Source: Exiguobacterium sibiricum 7-3
GTDB lineage: Bacteria; Bacillota; Bacilli; Exiguobacteriales; Exiguobacteriaceae
Length of the DNA: 64,000 nt
Assembly (NCBI RefSeq): GCF_000620865.1
Contig: NZ_KK211190.1
Span: forward strand, 943,971-1,007,970
Reading direction: 5' to 3'
The notes under the pieces are model-generated. The model was not told the origin of the DNA, made no database searches, and saw nothing but the letters and a program-made list of their open reading frames with translations. The position numbers and the translations under genes are program-made. Shown one piece after another: positions 59,730-64,000 of this stretch (its first letter is position 1; the number at the start of each line of letters is the position of its first letter).

Positions 59730-61376
59730 ATGAAAAAGAAAAGTTTTGCACTGGCTACATCTGTAGCCCTCGTTTCAAGCGCATTCCTTGCAGCTTGTTC
59801 GACGACTGATTCAAATGACACATCATCGGGCGACAAAAGTTCAGACAAAAAATCAAGTGAGCAAACGCTAAACTTGATCGAAAGTGCTGATATTCCGACG
59901 CTTAACCCAACAACTTCTACGGATGCCGTGTCGTTCAACGTCTTGAACAACACGATGGAAGGTCTCTATCGTTTAGACGACAAGCAACAGCCGACACCGG
60001 GTATTGCTGAAAGTCACACAGTTTCTGACGATAAGTTGACGTACACATTCAAGCTACGTGATGCAAAATGGTCGGACGGTACACCAATCACAGCAAAAGA
60101 CTTTGAATATGCGTGGAAAGAAGTTCTGAACCCTGAAAATGCTTCGCAGTACGCGTATGTCTTCTACAACATCGAAGGTGCTGAAGAATACAATACGAAA
60201 AAAGGCGAGCGTGATGCGGTTGGCGTCAAAGCAGTTGATGACAAGACATTCGAAGTTAAATTAAAAGCACCAGCGGATTACTTCCTTGGTTTAACTGGAT
60301 TCGGTCCATTCATGCCGAAATCAGAAGAACTTTCGAAAAAAATCGGCAAGGACTTCGGTTCGACAGCAGATAAATCACTTTACAATGGACCATTCAAATT
60401 AACAGAATGGACACGTGAACAAGGCTGGAAAATGGTTAAAAACGATAACTACTGGGATAAAGATAACGTCAAGTTGAAAACGATCAACGTTAAGGTCGTT
60501 AAAGAAACTTCAACAGCAGTTAACCTTTACGAAAAAGGTGATATCGACCGTGCTGGTCTCTCATCAGAATTCGTTGCTCAGTATCAAGATAATAAAGAGT
60601 TCAAAACAAAGGGTGAATCTACAATCTTCTACCTTTACTTGAACACGAAAGTCAAAGCATTAAACAACGAAAAAATCCGTCGTGCCATCGACATGGGTTA
60701 CAATAAAAAAGGAATCACGGACGTCATCTTGGCGAACGGATCACTTCCTGCAAACTATCTCGTACCAAAAGATTTCGCGAAGGATGAGAGCGGAAAAGAC
60801 TTCCGTGAAAAGTACCCGACATTCAACGAGTACAATGCAGACGAAGCGAAAAAACTATGGGAAGAGGGCTTAAAAGAAATCGGTCAAAAATCGGTTGAAC
60901 TTGAGCTGCTTAACTACGATAGTGATGACGCGAAGAAAATCGGTGAGTTCTTGAAAGGTGAGCTTGAGAAGAACCTTCCAGGTATGAAAGTCACAATCAA
61001 GCAACAACCGTTCAAAAACAAACTTGATCTCGAAAACAAAGGCGACTTTGAGTTCTCATTCGCCGGCTGGGGTCCTGACTACCAAGATCCAATGACGTTC
61101 CTCGATCTCTTCTTGACTGACGGACCATATAACCGTGGTAAGTGGTCGGATAAAGAGTACGATAAACTCATCAACGATGCGAAAACACAAACGGATGCTA
61201 CAAAACGTTGGTCTGAACTACAAGAAGCTGAGAAAATCCTTCTTGATTCAGCAGCAATCTCGCCTGTTTATCAGCGCGGACGTGCATTCATGGTTAAACC
61301 ATACGTTAAAGGTATTGTCGAACATAACTTCGGCGCAGACTTCTCGTACAAATGGGCTTCAATCGAAGGTAAATAA
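59730..61376 (+). CDS. Oligopeptide ABC transporter substrate-binding lipoprotein (OppA-type), copy 1
   Basis: 548 aa. Signal peptide ending in lipobox FLAAC with lipidated Cys23, then a Ser/Asp/Lys-rich linker. SBP_bac_5 domain with NTMEGLYRL, TYTFKLRDAKWSDGTP and KDFEYAWK; late FSFAGWGPDYQDPMTFLDLF. Captures peptides outside the cell for an Opp permease. No permease or ATPase gene is adjacent within the window, although a second copy follows at 63449. RBS GGGGGG (about 59714). Confidence 0.9.
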   Translation: MKKKSFALATSVALVSSAFLAACSTTDSNDTSSGDKSSDKKSSEQTLNLIESADIPTLNPTTSTDAVSFNVLNNTMEGLYRLDDKQQPTPGIAESHTVSDDKLTYTFKLRDAKWSDGTPITAKDFEYAWKEVLNPENASQYAYVFYNIEGAEEYNTKKGERDAVGVKAVDDKTFEVKLKAPADYFLGLTGFGPFMPKSEELSKKIGKDFGSTADKSLYNGPFKLTEWTREQGWKMVKNDNYWDKDNVKLKTINVKVVKETSTAVNLYEKGDIDRAGLSSEFVAQYQDNKEFKTKGESTIFYLYLNTKVKALNNEKIRRAIDMGYNKKGITDVILANGSLPANYLVPKDFAKDESGKDFREKYPTFNEYNADEAKKLWEEGLKEIGQKSVELELLNYDSDDAKKIGEFLKGELEKNLPGMKVTIKQQPFKNKLDLENKGDFEFSFAGWGPDYQDPMTFLDLFLTDGPYNRGKWSDKEYDKLINDAKTQTDATKRWSELQEAEKILLDSAAISPVYQRGRAFMVKPYVKGIVEHNFGADFSYKWASIEGK

Positions 61377-61383
61377 GTATGAT

Positions 61384-61414
61384 AAGCGTTCCCTTAACCG
61401 GGAGCGCTTTTTTT
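61384..61414 (+). terminator. Terminator after OppA-type copy 1
   Basis: AAGCGTTCCC / GGGAGCGCTT, a 10-bp stem, followed by T. Confidence 0.87.
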
Positions 61415-61421
61415 GTTGCGC

Positions 61422-61455
61422 AAAAAAACCTTTCTTCTTAAAAAAAGAAGAAAGG
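61422..61455 (-). terminator. Terminator of trpS
   Basis: On the minus strand a CCTTTCTTCTT / AAGAAGAAAGG stem followed by seven T. Confidence 0.82.
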
Positions 61456-61481
61456 GAAGAATCGTCAAAAGACGGCTGAAA

Positions 61482-62775
<1,294 letters not shown>

Positions 62776-62797
62776 TCTAATCGTCATCAAAATTCCG

Positions 62798-63178
62798 TCA
62801 AATGAACGATAAGAGTAAAGAGACGCCGATACAGATAAAACCACTCGAAAGATAAGGAGCTGTCCGGTTGGAAGCCCGCTTTTGTCTTGCTTCTAAAAGT
62901 TCGCTTTCCTCATCCTCATCTTCATAATAATCCCCGTCGACTTCCCGCAATTTCGCTTCACGTTGCTTTTTGAAGCCTGCGGTGATGCCTTTAAAAAATC
63001 CGTTGGCAGACATATTGGAGAAAAAACCGATAGCGAGTAACAGGAAACCGGCAATGAACAAGCCACCTGATAAGTGATAAATCAATGAATGGGTAGAATC
63101 TGTGGCGACGGCCCAAATCGTATAAATCGTTGTTAAAATCAAGGCAATTAGAAGCGGGCGAAATAGTTTAACAGACAT
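62798..63178 (-). CDS. Small membrane protein, probable DUF3899 family
   Basis: 126 aa. Two N-terminal hydrophobic segments (about residues 6-23 and 36-53), a charged acidic cytoplasmic stretch (DGDYYEDEDEESELLEARQK), and a C-terminal hydrophobic segment. It fits the DUF3899 layout, but the name is a memory-based guess. ATG 63178 is chosen because AGGAGGTT lies about six bases upstream. Unknown function. Confidence 0.65.
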   Translation of the reverse strand: MSVKLFRPLLIALILTTIYTIWAVATDSTHSLIYHLSGGLFIAGFLLLAIGFFSNMSANGFFKGITAGFKKQREAKLREVDGDYYEDEDEESELLEARQKRASNRTAPYLSSGFICIGVSLLLSFI

Positions 63179-63287
63179 GATGAACCTCCTACGACAAGAT
63201 GTTGATTTCATTATACGCAAAGTTAAAGGGAGTTACGACTCTGTACTATTCAGGGCATATAAAATAGCAAATAGTGTGACTATTCAC

Positions 63288-63316
63288 TTGACGTTATTGT
63301 TATTCTCACATAAAAT
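63288..63316 (+). promoter_or_regulatory. Promoter of OppA-type copy 2
   Basis: TTGACG (63288-63293), 17-base spacer, TAAAAT (63311-63316). A leader of about 125 nt to the start codon follows; I see no clear motif in it. Confidence 0.65.
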
Positions 63317-63448
63317 CAATTTATCACTTCGTTTAAGTTTTTGAAACTAGGTCAATGCGTTTTGGGGAACGTTGAGGCAGTTTCGACGAGATGTCTAAAA
63401 ATCGTTTGTAGGAAGCGGTTTTGAAAAAGAAAAGGAGATGACTCACCG

Positions 63449-64000
63449 ATGAATAAAAAAACAGTCGGTCTTGCGTTATCAGTTATGCTTGCAGGAAGCG
63501 TTGTGCTTGCAGGTTGTTCAACAACAGGTGACGGAGATAAAGATGCAGGTTCTTCTAAAGGCAAAAAAGTTTTACGTTTAACGGATACGTCTGATATTAC
63601 GACGGTCGATCCGGCACAAGCGACAGATGCAGTTGCCTTCAACATGATCGGCAACACGATGGAAGGTCTCTACCGTTTAGACAAAGACGGGAAAGCGATT
63701 CCGGCACTTGCTGAAAAAACAGATATTTCAAGTGATAACCTCACATATACATTCACGCTACGCGACTCTAAATGGTCCGACGGTACACCGGTCAAAGCAC
63801 AGGATTTTGAATTTGCATGGAAACGTGCCGTTGATCCAAAAACAGCTTCTGGTTATGCGTACATCTTCGATACAGTCAAAAATGGCGCTGATGTCTCGCA
63901 AGGGAAAAAACCGGTTGACGAGCTAGGTGTCAAAGCAATTGACGATAAGACACTTGAAGTAACACTCGAACGTCCGGCACCATACTTCCTTTCGCTTACA
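63449..64000 (+). CDS. OppA-type peptide-binding lipoprotein, copy 2 (3' end outside window)
   Basis: Visible 184 codons of an open frame. Signal peptide with lipobox VLAGC, Cys23 lipidated. NTMEGLYRLD, YTFTLRDSKWSDGTP and QDFEFAWKRAVDP match copy 1 at 59730 closely. AAGGAG (63432-63437) precedes ATG 63449. Permease genes may follow beyond the window. Confidence 0.9.
   Translation, partial: MNKKTVGLALSVMLAGSVVLAGCSTTGDGDKDAGSSKGKKVLRLTDTSDITTVDPAQATDAVAFNMIGNTMEGLYRLDKDGKAIPALAEKTDISSDNLTYTFTLRDSKWSDGTPVKAQDFEFAWKRAVDPKTASGYAYIFDTVKNGADVSQGKKPVDELGVKAIDDKTLEVTLERPAPYFLSLT

Overview
The window is chromosomal DNA from a Gram-positive bacterium of the class Bacilli, most likely Exiguobacterium or a close relative. 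That identification is an inference. It rests on Bacillus-like gene order over nearly the whole window, Gram-positive regulatory RNAs (three T-boxes, an L21 leader, a probable 6S RNA), a FapR operator, NiaR and CymR regulators, lipobox lipoproteins and a monoderm-type type IV pilus set without PilP or PilQ. Hand counts of a few lines suggest roughly 50% G+C in ordinary genes. I saw no tRNA or rRNA gene, IS element, prophage or CRISPR array.

Layout. (1) 1-5844: type IV pilus locus: pilT (cut by the window start), pilC, a major prepilin, prepilin peptidase, a PilM-PilN fusion and a PilO-like protein. (2) 5943-11333: maf, radC, mreBCD, minCD (shape and division-site selection). (3) 11397-15708: an RNase G/E family gene, rplU with its leader, prp, rpmA, a Spo0B-like gene interrupted by an in-frame stop, and obgE. 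(4) 15750-22200: a CNNM/CorC-type membrane protein, then the NAD locus, with niaR and nifS on the minus strand divergent from nadB-nadC-nadA. (5) 22408-34581: ruvAB, queA-tgt, yajC, separate secD and secF, recJ, apt, rel, dtd. (6) 34582-46015: T-box-controlled hisS-aspS, a DNA glycosylase, a 40-codon gene on the minus strand, a Cry-DASH-type photolyase, a probable 6S RNA, tcdA, rarA, cymR, a cysteine desulfurase, mnmA and a TPR protein. (7) 46066-57128: a VOC protein, recD2, T-box-controlled alaS, ireB-like, yqgF, two adjacent DUF1292 genes, mltG, a methyltransferase, udk, greA, mtnN. (8) 57178-64000: FapR-controlled fabH-fabF, then an OppA-type lipoprotein, T-box-controlled trpS, a small membrane protein and a second OppA-type lipoprotein cut by the window end.

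How it fits together. Most of the window is core housekeeping in the order known from Bacillus. The places where Bacillus subtilis carries spoIIB, spoIVFA/spoIVFB, bofC, spoVB and spo0B are empty, occupied by other genes, or, for spo0B, hold a frame broken by a nonsense codon just after the phosphoacceptor histidine region. That fits a non-sporulating lineage. The points most worth a second look are the broken Spo0B-like gene, the PilM-PilN fusion with a degenerate nucleotide site, the AT-rich pilin segment, the 40-residue gene and the 6S RNA candidate. I did not find a clear new multi-gene defence or mobile system.
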